From contig VFGZ01000030.1 of assembly GCA_009392215.1 (NCBI GenBank), positions 1 to 64,000 of the forward strand: 64,000 nt of DNA. The letters run 5' to 3'. Both the position numbers and the translations under genes were made by a program. Shown here one piece after another: positions 16,942-25,734 of this stretch. Source of the stretch: SAR202 cluster bacterium. GTDB taxonomy: Bacteria > Chloroflexota > Dehalococcoidia > Lucifugimonadales > Lucifugimonadaceae. Each line of letters starts with the position of its first letter. The stretch's first letter is position 1. The notes below the pieces were generated by a model. That model saw only the letters and a list, made by a program, of their open reading frames with translations. It was not told the DNA's origin and ran no database searches.

Positions 16942-18471
16942 CTATTGGGCGATTTCGACTGTTCTTGACTCTCTTATTACTACAACTCGAATTTGACCTG
17001 GGTAAGCAAGAGTTTCCTCGATCTTCTGAACGATGTTTCGTGCAAGATTAGCAGCGGAAACATCATCGGTGCTTTCAGGATTTACGAGAACTCTAACTTC
17101 ACGACCAGCCTGAATAGCGAAAACTCGTTCAACTCCCTCGAAACCTTGAGCAACTTCTTCAAGAGCCTCCAATCTTTGGATGTAATTTTCTATCGTATCC
17201 TGTCTGGCCCCAGGTCTAGCAGCGCTGATCGCGTCGGCGGCAGCCACTAAAAATGATTCAACCGTTGTCATCTCGCGATCATGGTGCTCCTTGATTGCGG
17301 TAATCACAATCTCTTTCTGACCGTATCGCTTTGCCATATCAGCTCCGATTTCAGCGTGAGGACCATCTACTTCGTGTGTAAGCGCCTTTCCGATGTCATG
17401 CAGGAATCCGGCTGTTTTAGCCGCCTGTGGGTTAGCACCGATCTGTGCGGCGAGTATTCCAGCAACGAGGCCAACTTCAACGGAATGCTGAAGAACATTT
17501 TCCCCGTAGCTGTAGCGGAATTTCAATCGACCGATAAGTTTGACAAGCTCAGGATGTAGGCCTTTTACATCAGCGTCGAATGTCGCTTTTTGGCCGGCTT
17601 TGCGAACCACCTCATCCACTTCGGAGCGAGCTTTATTCACTGATTCTTCAATCCGGGCTGGATGGATACGCCCATCCTTGATTAGACGGTTAATTGCAAC
17701 TCGGGCAATTTCGCGTCTAATAGGATCAAAGCAAGATATCGTGATCGCTTCGGGGACGTCGTCGATTATCAGGTCGACTCCAGTTGTGGCCTCAATTGCT
17801 CTGATATTTCTGCCTTCTCTACCGATGAGCCGTCCCTTCATTTCATCATTTGGTAATGAAATACTTGTCACGGTGGCCTCCGAAACGACTTCGGACGCGA
17901 GCCTCTGCATACTTTCGGCGAGAATCAAACGAGCTTTATCGTCAGCCTCATCTTGTGCTACTAGTTCGGCATCCCTGTACCGGCGCGCTAACTCAAATTC
18001 AATATCTTCTTCAGCTTGATCTATAAGTTGTTGCCTAGCATCTGACATGGAAAGACCGGAAATCGTTTCCAGTTTTTCACTAACCTGCAGTCTCAGATCA
18101 TCGAGCTTTGACTTTTCATTTATTAACTCGTTACGTTGATCCTCTAACTGTGATTCATGTTCGTCTGCTGCATTGGCCTTGCCTTGAAGTACTTCTTCCT
18201 TGGCCTCAAGACGACTTTGTTGGCGCTGTAACGTTAACTTTTGATCATTGATCTGAGCTTGCGCATCACTACGTAACTGAAGCGCTTGCTCTTTTGCTTC
18301 AAGAAGAATCTCCTTGCTACGAGCGTTGGATCTGCGCATTTGTTGCGCTGACGCCTCTTCGACGGCTCGCTGTGATTTTGCCGAAAGGATGTTGTGGAGT
18401 TGAAAGCCTAGTCCGCTCCCAACCACAACCGCTACTAGGGCTACAAGAATGGCTGTGAGGATGATTTCCAT
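16942..18471 (-). CDS. rny: Ribonuclease Y
   Basis: Membrane-anchored endoribonuclease that starts mRNA decay, 509 residues. The order of domains is an N-terminal membrane helix (residues 3-25), a long Gln/Lys/Glu-rich coiled coil (about 30-190), a KH domain (GRLIGREGRNIRAIE, about 215-270) and an HD domain with HSVEVG, GFLHDIGKA and the ITAIKEHHD helix (about 325-420). The C-terminal RNase Y domain is complete. ATG 18471 is preceded by a strong AGGAGG at 6 bases. ymdB follows downstream. A 232-bp gap separates it from the L25 gene upstream, so it probably has its own promoter. Nothing is missing. Confidence 0.96.
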   Translation of the reverse strand: MEIILTAILVALVAVVVGSGLGFQLHNILSAKSQRAVEEASAQQMRRSNARSKEILLEAKEQALQLRSDAQAQINDQKLTLQRQQSRLEAKEEVLQGKANAADEHESQLEDQRNELINEKSKLDDLRLQVSEKLETISGLSMSDARQQLIDQAEEDIEFELARRYRDAELVAQDEADDKARLILAESMQRLASEVVSEATVTSISLPNDEMKGRLIGREGRNIRAIEATTGVDLIIDDVPEAITISCFDPIRREIARVAINRLIKDGRIHPARIEESVNKARSEVDEVVRKAGQKATFDADVKGLHPELVKLIGRLKFRYSYGENVLQHSVEVGLVAGILAAQIGANPQAAKTAGFLHDIGKALTHEVDGPHAEIGADMAKRYGQKEIVITAIKEHHDREMTTVESFLVAAADAISAARPGARQDTIENYIQRLEALEEVAQGFEGVERVFAIQAGREVRVLVNPESTDDVSAANLARNIVQKIEETLAYPGQIRVVVIRESRTVEIAQ

Positions 18472-18703
18472 CCTGGACCTCCTGAGCCAATAGGTTATTT
18501 TGTTGTAATTTTCAGTGCGACAAGTGTGATTTAAATTTCACAATTAGTGAAGCACTGGGTTGAATAGTAAGATCGAATCGAAACCGAGGCAAGGATTTAT
18601 ACTGGGAATTAGCAGTAAGTCGTAATTTTTCTGAAACTAAAAGTCACCAAGAAGTTACTTTTATGTTTTCATAAGGTAATTCCCCGACGTCGAACAAAAT
18701 TCC

Positions 18704-19396
18704 TTAGTTTTCTTCAGGTTCTGGATCGCCAGGGGTATCTTCTTCGCCTTCTGCACCTTCTTCTCCTCCAGCGTCTTCGAGTATTTCACCTTCTTCATCT
18801 TCAGTTACTGGTGTAAGGTCCTCTTCAGCCGTAACACGTGGTGGTTGTACCCAAGCAATTCGTTCGTCTTCAGGACCTGCAAGTTCGACTCCTGCAGGGA
18901 ACTTTACTTCATTTGCCAGAATTGAAGCGTCAATTGTCTCCAGAATCGAACAGTCGACTATTATTTCATTTGGAACATCGAATGGCTTGGCGCGGACTAA
19001 TATTTCGAATGAGCCCTGAGTAACCACACCTGCTCCACCAGCTGTTCCTGGTGCATCTTCTTGGCCTGTTAATACGATAGGCACCGGGACTTCTACTAGT
19101 TGTTCAACATCTACGCGTTGAAAATCTACATGTTGAATATCACCGGTTACAGCGTGTCGGGCGATTTCGCGAACTATAGTTACTGTGTCTTTACCATCCG
19201 AAGACTTCAGCGTGATAGGAGTAGTACGCCCTGCAGTGCGTAGGGCGATACGCAGATCATTTTCCTTGGTCTGGAGAGACTCCGAATCTTCGTTGAGTCC
19301 GTACATGTGTACAGGGGTAATTCCTTGCCTCCTTAGTGCACGATTCTTTTTACCAAAAGTTGTACGAACTTCGACTTCCAGCGTAACCGCGTCCAT
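18704..19396 (-). CDS. rplY: 50S ribosomal protein L25/Ctc
   Basis: 5S-rRNA-binding ribosomal protein in the long (CTC/TL5) form, 230 residues. The N-terminal L25 domain (about 1-90) contains R-x-x-GKKNRALRRQGITPVHMYG and later HVDFQRVD; the C-terminal TL5 beta domain (about 95-185) is followed by a very acidic, Glu/Gly-rich tail of about 45 residues. I chose ATG 19396 because a GGGGG stretch lies 9 bases upstream; ATG 19405 has no room for a ribosome site. The acidic tail is longer than in most homologues, though such tails occur in the family. It is a single gene with the Rrf2 regulator diverging upstream. Confidence 0.93.
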   Translation of the reverse strand: MDAVTLEVEVRTTFGKKNRALRRQGITPVHMYGLNEDSESLQTKENDLRIALRTAGRTTPITLKSSDGKDTVTIVREIARHAVTGDIQHVDFQRVDVEQLVEVPVPIVLTGQEDAPGTAGGAGVVTQGSFEILVRAKPFDVPNEIIVDCSILETIDASILANEVKFPAGVELAGPEDERIAWVQPPRVTAEEDLTPVTEDEEGEILEDAGGEEGAEGEEDTPGDPEPEEN

Positions 19397-19746
19397 CGCG
19401 ATCATCCCCCATAAAACTGTAAATTGGCGACCAAAACTTGTTACGGTGAAGCAAAGGAATCAGTCTTAGCGATAGTGTCATCATGCATGAAAGGTATTTG
19501 AAATTGATTATTTCTATTTATGCATGACTACGGATTCTATCATGGAGACGGTACCACGGTTAAAGACATTTACAGACATTCTGGTAATACCTGATCCCTC
19601 AATAGTGAATGGATGGGGTGAGTAAACATTCGATGGATAAACGTGTTGCGATGATATGATTGGGCAGGCTTGGTCCTACTTCAACTCGTTTCTTTGTTGA
19701 GTTAGGTACTCTTTTCTAGTGGATGCCGAGCTTGGAGATTTAAACT
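19397..19746. promoter_or_regulatory. Divergent intergenic region between L25 and the Rrf2 regulator
   Basis: About 350 bases holding both promoters. The perfect palindrome TCATGCATGA lies at 19481-19490, and ATGCATGA recurs at 19520-19527, 37 bases apart from start to start in direct orientation. A short inverted repeat (AACTC/GAGTT) lies near 19681-19703, shortly before the regulator. Any of these could be a binding site, but none matches a motif I can name. No RNA gene or extra reading frame was seen. Confidence 0.3.
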
Positions 19747-20190
19747 ATGTTAGTGCCAATGAGAGTGGACTACGGGGTCAGGGCCCTCGTTTACCTTGCG
19801 CAGGGCGATAGTGATCAGTTCATCTCCACCTCTGCAATTGCCCGCGCTCAACATATTCCAGAACCTTACTTGCTCAGGATATGTTCGGAATTGCAGAAAT
19901 CGGGTTTGATTGATTCACGGCGAGGTCCGCAGGGCGGTCATAGGTTGGCAAAATCAGCGGACGATATATCGGTGAGCGATGTCGTGAATTCTGTTGAATA
20001 TTCTCTTGCACCAGTTGATTGTGTTGAAGAACCAGAAGGATGCCGGCTTTCGGGAGCTTGTTCGCAACGTGAATTATGGAGTGACGTTGAGAAAATGTTG
20101 TTGGAGCATCTGAGCAAGGTTAGGATCGCTGAATTGCTCAGCCAGCAGATGGAAATGGCAAGTGGGGCTTCCTTTCGTGTAGATTTCTAG
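19747..20190 (+). CDS. Rrf2-family transcriptional regulator with IscR-like cysteines
   Basis: DNA-binding repressor/activator of 147 residues. The N-terminal winged helix (about 1-75) shows DYGVRALVYLA, ISTSAIARAQHIPEPYLLRI and the RRGPQGGHRLA wing typical of Rrf2. Three cysteines, C92, C99 and C105 (spacing x6, x5), fall at the positions of the [2Fe-2S] ligands of IscR (spacing x5, x5), so it probably senses iron-sulfur status or oxidants rather than being a cluster-less CymR. ATG 19747 follows GGAG at 9 bases. Downstream are a MoeB/ThiF-like enzyme and a cysteine synthase, so sulfur supply is the likely target. Autoregulation is plausible. The cluster and the targets are inferred. Confidence 0.88.
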   Translation: MLVPMRVDYGVRALVYLAQGDSDQFISTSAIARAQHIPEPYLLRICSELQKSGLIDSRRGPQGGHRLAKSADDISVSDVVNSVEYSLAPVDCVEEPEGCRLSGACSQRELWSDVEKMLLEHLSKVRIAELLSQQMEMASGASFRVDF

Positions 20191-20452
20191 TGGGATTTAT
20201 TAAGAACAATTTTGCCACTTAACTTAATTATTGATCAGTAACTGTTCAACCGGAAGCGTTTATGGTCTAAACGACTCTTATCGGATAATCAATTTCTTTT
20301 TCTTCTATCAGTCTTCATCCTTAAATGGAGCCATATGAGTTGTACTGCGTAGTAGAATTCAATGTGAGTAATATCGATGGACTCGCGACAAGGGGATATT
20401 TTTTGGACTGCGAATTTATCCGTCGGATTGGATCAGAGGTAAGTTTAGGGAC

Positions 20453-21310
20453 ATGGTACAAACCAAGGGCTTCACGCCACTCACCCCCGCACAGGTTCAG
20501 CGCTATAGCCGCCACCTGATCATGAACGGTGTCGGTAGTGCGGGTCAGAGAAAACTGATAGACGCAAAGGTGCTTATCATTGGCGCTGGTGGCCTTGGTT
20601 CACCGGTGGCGCTTTATTTGGCACTGGCAGGCGTAGGCACCTTAGGTGTTGTTGATTTCGATACGGTTGACGTATCAAATCTTCAGCGTCAGATTTTGCA
20701 TACAGACGCAGATGTTGGACGACCTAAAGTGATTTCAGCGAAGGAAACGTTGAATGCTCACAACCCAGACGTAAATGTAGTAATACACGAGGAACCTATT
20801 AATTCTGAAAATGCTATGGATATCATCCCTCATTACGACATTATCGTGAATGGGGCCGATAACTTTGCAACGCGGTACCTAGTAAATGACGCTTCGTTTC
20901 TGGCGGGCAAGCCTCTTGTTGATGGTGCTATTTTGGTTTTTGATGGTCAGGCCACAACTTATCAACCGGGTAAAGGTTGCTATCGGTGCATGTTTCCAGA
21001 TCCTCCGCCTCCGGGTGAAGTTCCTAATTGCGCAGAGGCCGGCGTGATAGGAGCACTTCCTGGTCTGGTGGGTTCGATTCAGGCACTTGAGGTTGTAAAG
21101 TTGGCTATGGGCGTTGGCGAGACGCTTACAAGTCGTATGTTGTTGATTGATGCGCTGACCATGGATTTCCGGGAGATTAAGATCCGACGCAACCCTGAAT
21201 GTAAACTCTGCGGGGATAATCCAGAAGTTAAAGAGCTAATCGATTATGAGATTTTCTGTGGCATCGTGCCGCCTTCGCCAATAGAAGAGCAAATTGCGTC
21301 GGCTGACTAA
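20453..21310 (+). CDS. MoeB/ThiF-like E1 adenylyltransferase
   Basis: E1-like enzyme, 285 residues, that adenylates the C-terminal glycine of a small ubiquitin-like sulfur carrier (MoaD, ThiS or CysO type). The ATP-binding motif is GAGGLGSPVALYLA near residues 45-58. The NLQRQILH arginine motif follows, and two CxxC pairs (CYRC, CKLC) form the structural zinc site. The MoeZ-type C-terminal rhodanese domain is absent. ATG 20453 has AGGG only 2 bases upstream, so the exact start is uncertain. Because it stands 59 bp before a cysteine synthase and after an Rrf2 regulator, a role in activating a sulfur carrier for cysteine synthesis is likely. No sulfur-carrier gene or Mec+ protease is seen in the window, so the partner must be elsewhere. 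Confidence 0.9.
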   Translation: MVQTKGFTPLTPAQVQRYSRHLIMNGVGSAGQRKLIDAKVLIIGAGGLGSPVALYLALAGVGTLGVVDFDTVDVSNLQRQILHTDADVGRPKVISAKETLNAHNPDVNVVIHEEPINSENAMDIIPHYDIIVNGADNFATRYLVNDASFLAGKPLVDGAILVFDGQATTYQPGKGCYRCMFPDPPPPGEVPNCAEAGVIGALPGLVGSIQALEVVKLAMGVGETLTSRMLLIDALTMDFREIKIRRNPECKLCGDNPEVKELIDYEIFCGIVPPSPIEEQIASAD

Positions 21311-21369
21311 TTTGCTGATATTTATTACGTTCCCGTTTATGATTGGTATCTGATCAGCTGGTTTATCCG

Positions 21370-22362
21370 ATGCAAGAAGACTTTTTGGTTTCGTCGTTAG
21401 CTGCACCTACGTATGCAATAAAAAATGATCCGTTGTCAGCCATTGGCAATACGCCGCTGGTAGATGTGTCTATCCTCAGCCCCAATCCGAAGGTTCGGAT
21501 TCTTGGCAAACTCGAATCTGTTAATCCGACCGGTTCTGTGAAAGATCGAGCTGCTAAATCACTTATTCAATCAGCAGAACAAAATGGGTTACTTAAACCA
21601 GGAGACACAATATTAGAACCAACCTCTGGGAACACTGGTCTTGGGCTGGCGATGATAGGGCGCATTCGAGGGTATAAAGTCAAAGTCGTGATGCCTGCAA
21701 GTGTCCCTCCAGAGCGCGTGAATTTACTTGAGGCTTTCGGTGCTGAAGTAATTTTGTCGCACGCTGATAAGGGAACAAATGAATCAATTCTTTTGGCTAA
21801 GCAAATTGCGGAAGAGAATCCCTCTTACTACATGCCATATCAATACGGGAATCAAGCTAATCCTGACGCCCATTATCAGACAACGGGACCAGAAATCGTA
21901 CGTGATTTGCCAGGTGTAGATGTATTTGTGGCAGGGCTTGGTACTGGCGGGACACTAATGGGTGTGGGTAGAGCCCTTAAAGAACATAATCCAGACGCTA
22001 AAATCATTGCTACTGCCCCGCATCCTGACGATAAGGTTCAGGGCTTGCGCTCGATTGAGCATGGATTCATTCCACCTATTTTGGATTTAGACAAACTCGA
22101 TGGGAGAATTCTTGTCGATGGTGAAGAGGCGTTTTACTGGACGCGTCGATTGCTGACGGATTCTGGAGTTTTTGTTGGTGTATCCTCCGGTGCTACTTTT
22201 GCTACGGCTCGCAAAGTAGCAAAAAAAATGGCGGATGAAGAGCGAGAAGGCACAATTGTTGCTATGTTTGCCGATGGTGGTTGGAAATACCTTTCGACAG
22301 GAATTTATGGTGAAGACTATAAATTTGATCAATCGCAGATCGAAGGCAAAACGTGGTGGTGA
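21370..22362 (+). CDS. cysM: Cysteine synthase, CysK/CysM family
   Basis: PLP-dependent beta-replacement enzyme making cysteine from an activated serine and sulfide or a thiocarboxylated carrier; about 330 residues. The PLP lysine lies in NPTGSVKDRAA, the TSGNTG loop binds the substrate carboxylate, and GTGGTLMGVGR binds PLP phosphate. VSSGAT and a FADGGWKYLSTG C-terminus are CysM-like. ATG 21370 leaves 24 residues before IGNTPL; TTG 21343 is also open but has no better ribosome site. It follows the MoeB-like gene and is probably in one operon with it. CysM versus CysK is judged by eye; the context with an E1 enzyme favours a carrier-dependent CysM. Confidence 0.88.
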   Translation: MQEDFLVSSLAAPTYAIKNDPLSAIGNTPLVDVSILSPNPKVRILGKLESVNPTGSVKDRAAKSLIQSAEQNGLLKPGDTILEPTSGNTGLGLAMIGRIRGYKVKVVMPASVPPERVNLLEAFGAEVILSHADKGTNESILLAKQIAEENPSYYMPYQYGNQANPDAHYQTTGPEIVRDLPGVDVFVAGLGTGGTLMGVGRALKEHNPDAKIIATAPHPDDKVQGLRSIEHGFIPPILDLDKLDGRILVDGEEAFYWTRRLLTDSGVFVGVSSGATFATARKVAKKMADEEREGTIVAMFADGGWKYLSTGIYGEDYKFDQSQIEGKTWW

Positions 22363-22446
22363 TTAACCGTTTTCAATTTGGCTCTATTGTTGTTGGGATT
22401 CAATATTTAATTTGAGATCACTTTCGCTTGCGAAAGGTAGTTGCCA

Positions 22447-23883
22447 GTGTCAGATAATTCTTTATCTTCCGATTTTTCACTTGTGTTCGAAACAGCCCGT
22501 CAACAGGCTCGACTTTTAGCTGACGGTGAGATTTCTTCGGAAGAACTGGTCAGAGCTCATCTCAATCAGATAGAGCGCGTTAATCCCTCGGTTAATGCAA
22601 TTGTCACTTTGGTCGCAGATTATGCCCTTGATCAGGCCAAAGCCGCCGATAACTCGCGTATTTCTGGTGTTGAATTAGGTCCATTTCACGGGATGCCTGT
22701 TGTGATTAAAGATCTCCAGGACACTAGAGGCATACTTACAACTCAAGGTTCTCCGATCTATAAGGATCATATTCCCGATAGTGACGCTCTTATAGTGGAT
22801 CGACTGAAGCGGGCAGGAGCAATTATTATTGGAAAATCAAATACACCAGAATTTGGGGCCGGATCGCAAACGTTTAACGCTGTATTTGGCGCGACAAGTA
22901 ACCCATATGATGTCACTAAGACCTGTGGGGGTAGTTCCGGTGGAGCAGGTGTTGCTTTAGCTACGGGGATGGCTTCTGTTGCGACCGGATCTGATCTGGG
23001 TGGATCTCTCAGGAACCCGGCCGCATGGTCAAATGTGGTTGGAATACGACCGACACCCGGACGAGTTCCATCAGTTGGTGTTGATCTTGGGTGGTCAAAT
23101 CTTTCAACTGATGGTCCTATGGGTCGTACAGTTGGTGATGTGGGGATGCAATTGAGTGTTATTGCTGGGCATGATGCTCGTTCTCCCTTGTCTATTCAGG
23201 AAAGTGCAGCACTGTTTGATGGCTCACTTGAACGTGATTTTAAAGGTGTTCACGTCGCATGGAGCAAGAATCTGGGAGGTCGACCGATTGATGCTGAAAA
23301 CAGCAGGGTTACAGAATCCCAGAGGTACGTATTTGAAAACCTGGGTTGTATTGTCGAAGACGATGAACCTGACCTGTCGACTACGGACGAGATATTTCAA
23401 TCGTTAAGGGCCTATAGTTTTGCAATCAAGCATGAAGCCCATTTGCGTGAGCATCGGGACAAAATGAAAGAAACAGTTATCTGGAACACAGAGCAGGGGC
23501 TGAACATGCCTTCAATTGATTTAGCGCGAGCAGAGCGATTGAGAACCCGGCTCTGGGAGCAGTTAACGGTCTTCTTTGAAAAGTATGAATTTTTGGCGAT
23601 GCCAGTAACTTCAGTTTCACCGTTTTCGATTGAAGATGAGTACGTTTCCGAAATCAATGGGGTGCAACTTGAAACATATCTTGATTGGATGTGGCCGTGT
23701 TACACGATATCTGTGACGGGGCTTCCGGCAATGTCAGTGCCTGCCGGGTTTACCGAAGATGGATTGCCGGTTGGATTGCAATTAGTTGGCCGGCCACGTG
23801 ATGAAATCGGCCTTCTTCAATTGGGGAACGCCTTTGAACAGGAAACCAATTTCTGGAAGCAGAAACCTGCTGTGGTCAGTTGA
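22447..23883 (+). CDS. Amidase (amidase signature family)
   Basis: Serine amidase of 478 residues with the Ser-cisSer-Lys triad: Lys in VVIKDLQD near 80, GGSSGGAG near 160 and the nucleophile in GSDLGGSLRNPAA near 185. It hydrolyses small or aryl amides; GatA-type transamidase function is unlikely because gatB/gatC are absent and the end of the protein lacks GatA character. AAAGG lies 9 bases before GTG 22447 and 3 bases before TTG 22441, so GTG is preferred. The next gene, an SDR, begins 24 bases after the stop, suggesting co-transcription. The natural substrate is unknown. It fits the amide- and D-amino-acid-scavenging flavour of neighbouring genes. Confidence 0.88.
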   Translation: MSDNSLSSDFSLVFETARQQARLLADGEISSEELVRAHLNQIERVNPSVNAIVTLVADYALDQAKAADNSRISGVELGPFHGMPVVIKDLQDTRGILTTQGSPIYKDHIPDSDALIVDRLKRAGAIIIGKSNTPEFGAGSQTFNAVFGATSNPYDVTKTCGGSSGGAGVALATGMASVATGSDLGGSLRNPAAWSNVVGIRPTPGRVPSVGVDLGWSNLSTDGPMGRTVGDVGMQLSVIAGHDARSPLSIQESAALFDGSLERDFKGVHVAWSKNLGGRPIDAENSRVTESQRYVFENLGCIVEDDEPDLSTTDEIFQSLRAYSFAIKHEAHLREHRDKMKETVIWNTEQGLNMPSIDLARAERLRTRLWEQLTVFFEKYEFLAMPVTSVSPFSIEDEYVSEINGVQLETYLDWMWPCYTISVTGLPAMSVPAGFTEDGLPVGLQLVGRPRDEIGLLQLGNAFEQETNFWKQKPAVVS

Positions 23884-23907
23884 ATCCCTAATGAGTTAGG
23901 AGTCGTC

Positions 23908-24708
23908 ATGGATTTGAAATTAGCAGGGAAGCGAGCTGTAGTAACAGGTGGAAGTCGCGGTATTGGTAAGGCCATTGCTCGTACTCTGGCGGAAGAAGGT
24001 GTCAGAGTGGTGATTGCCGCTCGTGGAAAAACTACTCTCCTAGAGGCTGCTTCTGAGCTTACGTCAATAACTGGTTCTGAAGTTACAGGATTGACGGTTG
24101 ACACCGGTTCGGATGAGAGTGTTTGTGAGCTGATAAATGCTGCAGTCCATGCACTTGGTGGGGTTGATATTCTGGTGAACTGTGCCGCTCGACCAGGAGG
24201 GCAAAGTACAGTTCCGACACTTTCTGGTGTTACCACCGAAGAGTTTAATGATCATATGAATGTCAAGGTAATGGGTTATTTAAGGTGTGCGCGTGAGGTC
24301 TCTCCTGTGATGGCTAAGCAGGGTTGGGGTCGAATCATAAATATTTCAGGTTTAGCTTCCAGAAGTACGGGAACTGTTGTTGGTTCGATGCGTAATGTAG
24401 CGGTATCTGCGATGACCAAAAATTTAGCGGATGAACTCGGACCAAGTGGTATAAACGTTACGGTTGTTCATCCCGGTTTGACTCGTACTGAAGCGACAGC
24501 CGGTGTCATTGCACGTCGGGCTGCAGAAACCGATCAAAGTGAATCTGAGGTGGAGCGACAGATGGCTGAGGGCAATTCTGCAAGAACCATAATTGATTCA
24601 TCAGACATTGCGTATGTAGTTGCCATGCTGGCATCACCTCTGTCGATTGCCATTAATGGTGATGGTATTGCTGCGGGTGGTGGAGTTGGAACCGCTATTT
24701 ACTATTGA
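23908..24708 (+). CDS. Atypical short-chain dehydrogenase/reductase lacking YxxxK
   Basis: SDR-fold protein, 266 residues. The cofactor motif TGGSRGIG is intact at 13-20, and S147 in NISG matches the catalytic serine. The positions expected for Tyr and Lys (12 and 8 residues before K171 of AMTK) are G159 and N163, in VGSMRNVAV, so the canonical YxxxK is missing. The rest (ELGPSGINV, VVHPGLTRTE) is normal. AGGAG 5 bases before ATG 23908 is a strong ribosome site. It probably forms a unit with the amidase upstream. Proteins with the same substitution exist among SDRs annotated only generically; the reaction is unknown, and it may bind NAD(P) without classical catalysis. Confidence 0.85.
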   Translation: MDLKLAGKRAVVTGGSRGIGKAIARTLAEEGVRVVIAARGKTTLLEAASELTSITGSEVTGLTVDTGSDESVCELINAAVHALGGVDILVNCAARPGGQSTVPTLSGVTTEEFNDHMNVKVMGYLRCAREVSPVMAKQGWGRIINISGLASRSTGTVVGSMRNVAVSAMTKNLADELGPSGINVTVVHPGLTRTEATAGVIARRAAETDQSESEVERQMAEGNSARTIIDSSDIAYVVAMLASPLSIAINGDGIAAGGGVGTAIYY

Positions 24709-24838
24709 TCGTTTTCAAGAGATTCTCATGGTGTCTGAATCGTTTTCTACAAGTATGATTCCTTTGAATATTTATCCTTGAATACGTTTTGCGTTTAACA
24801 CGAGTGCTCAGGTTCTGCCTGATTAGGGACTATGCCAC

Positions 24839-25615
24839 ATGACCAAGCTTGCAGCCAACATTTCTATGATGTTCACTGAAGTTGATTTTCTCGACAGGTT
24901 TGAGGTCGCTGCCAAGGCTGGCTTCAAGGGAGTTGAATATCTCTTCCCATACGATTACCCGGCTGATCAGATTAAAGAAAAACTTGATGAAAACGGTCTC
25001 ACACAGGTGCTCTTCGACTTTCCCGCAGGTGATTGGGATGCGGGTGAGCGAGGTATCGGAGCGCTGCCTGATCGTACAGGAGAATTTCAAGATGGAGTTG
25101 GAATGGCTGTAGAGTACGCACGTGTACTCGAATGTGAGCGTCTGACTGTTCTTGCTGGTAAAGCAAGTGCAAATAAAACCGACGTGGCCATGCAACAGAC
25201 GCTTATTGATAATCTCAAATTTGCTTCTAATGCTGTTATCGATACAAATACTACGATTCTGCTTGAAGCGATAAATACAATTGATATTCCTGGCTATTAC
25301 GTCTCCCACACAAACCAGAGTCGTGCGGCGGTGGAATCTGCTGAAGCGGATAACGTCAAGGTTCAATACGACATCTATCATATGCAGATCATGGAGGGTG
25401 ATGTCACCCGAGCAATAGACTCCAACTTAGACGTTATAGGTCATTTCCAGCTAGCCGATAATCCCGGCCGTCATGAACCAGGGACAGGTGAGATTAATTA
25501 CGACTTTTTATTGCCACATATCGATTCAAAGGGATACGAGGGTTGGGTTGGATGTGAATATATTCCATCTGAGGACACCTCTTCTGGTCTTGGCTGGGCT
25601 GCGAAATATCTTTAA
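24839..25615 (+). CDS. Hydroxypyruvate isomerase / 2-oxo-tetronate isomerase-like TIM barrel, copy 1
   Basis: Xylose-isomerase-like barrel of 258 residues in the Hyi/OtnI family, which isomerises hydroxypyruvate and tartronate semialdehyde or 2-oxo-tetronates. Diagnostic stretches are LAANISMMFTEVDFLDR at the N-terminus, LLEAINTIDIPGYYVSH with a catalytic Glu, YDIYHMQIMEGD with metal-binding residues, HFQLADNPGRHEPGTGEINY, and GCEYIPS with the second catalytic Glu. ATG 24839 is the start; the ribosome site is weak. A paralogue follows after 119 bp. The pairing with aldonate/mannonate dehydratases elsewhere in the window fits acid-sugar breakdown. The exact substrate is not determinable. Confidence 0.88.
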   Translation: MTKLAANISMMFTEVDFLDRFEVAAKAGFKGVEYLFPYDYPADQIKEKLDENGLTQVLFDFPAGDWDAGERGIGALPDRTGEFQDGVGMAVEYARVLECERLTVLAGKASANKTDVAMQQTLIDNLKFASNAVIDTNTTILLEAINTIDIPGYYVSHTNQSRAAVESAEADNVKVQYDIYHMQIMEGDVTRAIDSNLDVIGHFQLADNPGRHEPGTGEINYDFLLPHIDSKGYEGWVGCEYIPSEDTSSGLGWAAKYL

Positions 25616-25640
25616 CTTATCGGTTTATCAGAAAGTTTAG

Positions 25641-25654
25641 ATTTAGCGCTAAAT
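25641..25654. promoter_or_regulatory. Perfect 14-bp palindrome between the two isomerase genes
   Basis: ATTTAGCGCTAAAT reads the same on both strands. It sits in the 119-bp gap between the isomerase-like paralogues, about 80 bases before the second start. Its length and symmetry would suit a dimeric repressor. No matching regulator is visible nearby. Confidence 0.3.
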
Positions 25655-25734
25655 GCTGCGAATAACAGATCTATCCAACGCTGATTAACTGAGTAGGGAT
25701 AACGTATTGCGAAATAAAGAAAAGGGAACTTGAT

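Noticed and set aside
20325-20519. Short plus-strand frame just upstream of the MoeB-like gene, considered as a sulfur carrier
   Set aside because: It overlaps the MoeB-like start, has no beta-grasp pattern and does not end in Gly-Gly.
22447-23883. GatA (Asp/Glu-tRNA amidotransferase subunit) for the amidase
   Set aside because: gatB/gatC are not adjacent and the C-terminal half lacks GatA-specific sequence; a generic amidase is the safer call.
24830-25381. 183-residue open frame antisense to the first Hyi-like gene
   Set aside because: It lies wholly opposite a clear coding sequence, has no recognised domain and is Cys/Ser-rich in the way shadow frames often are.
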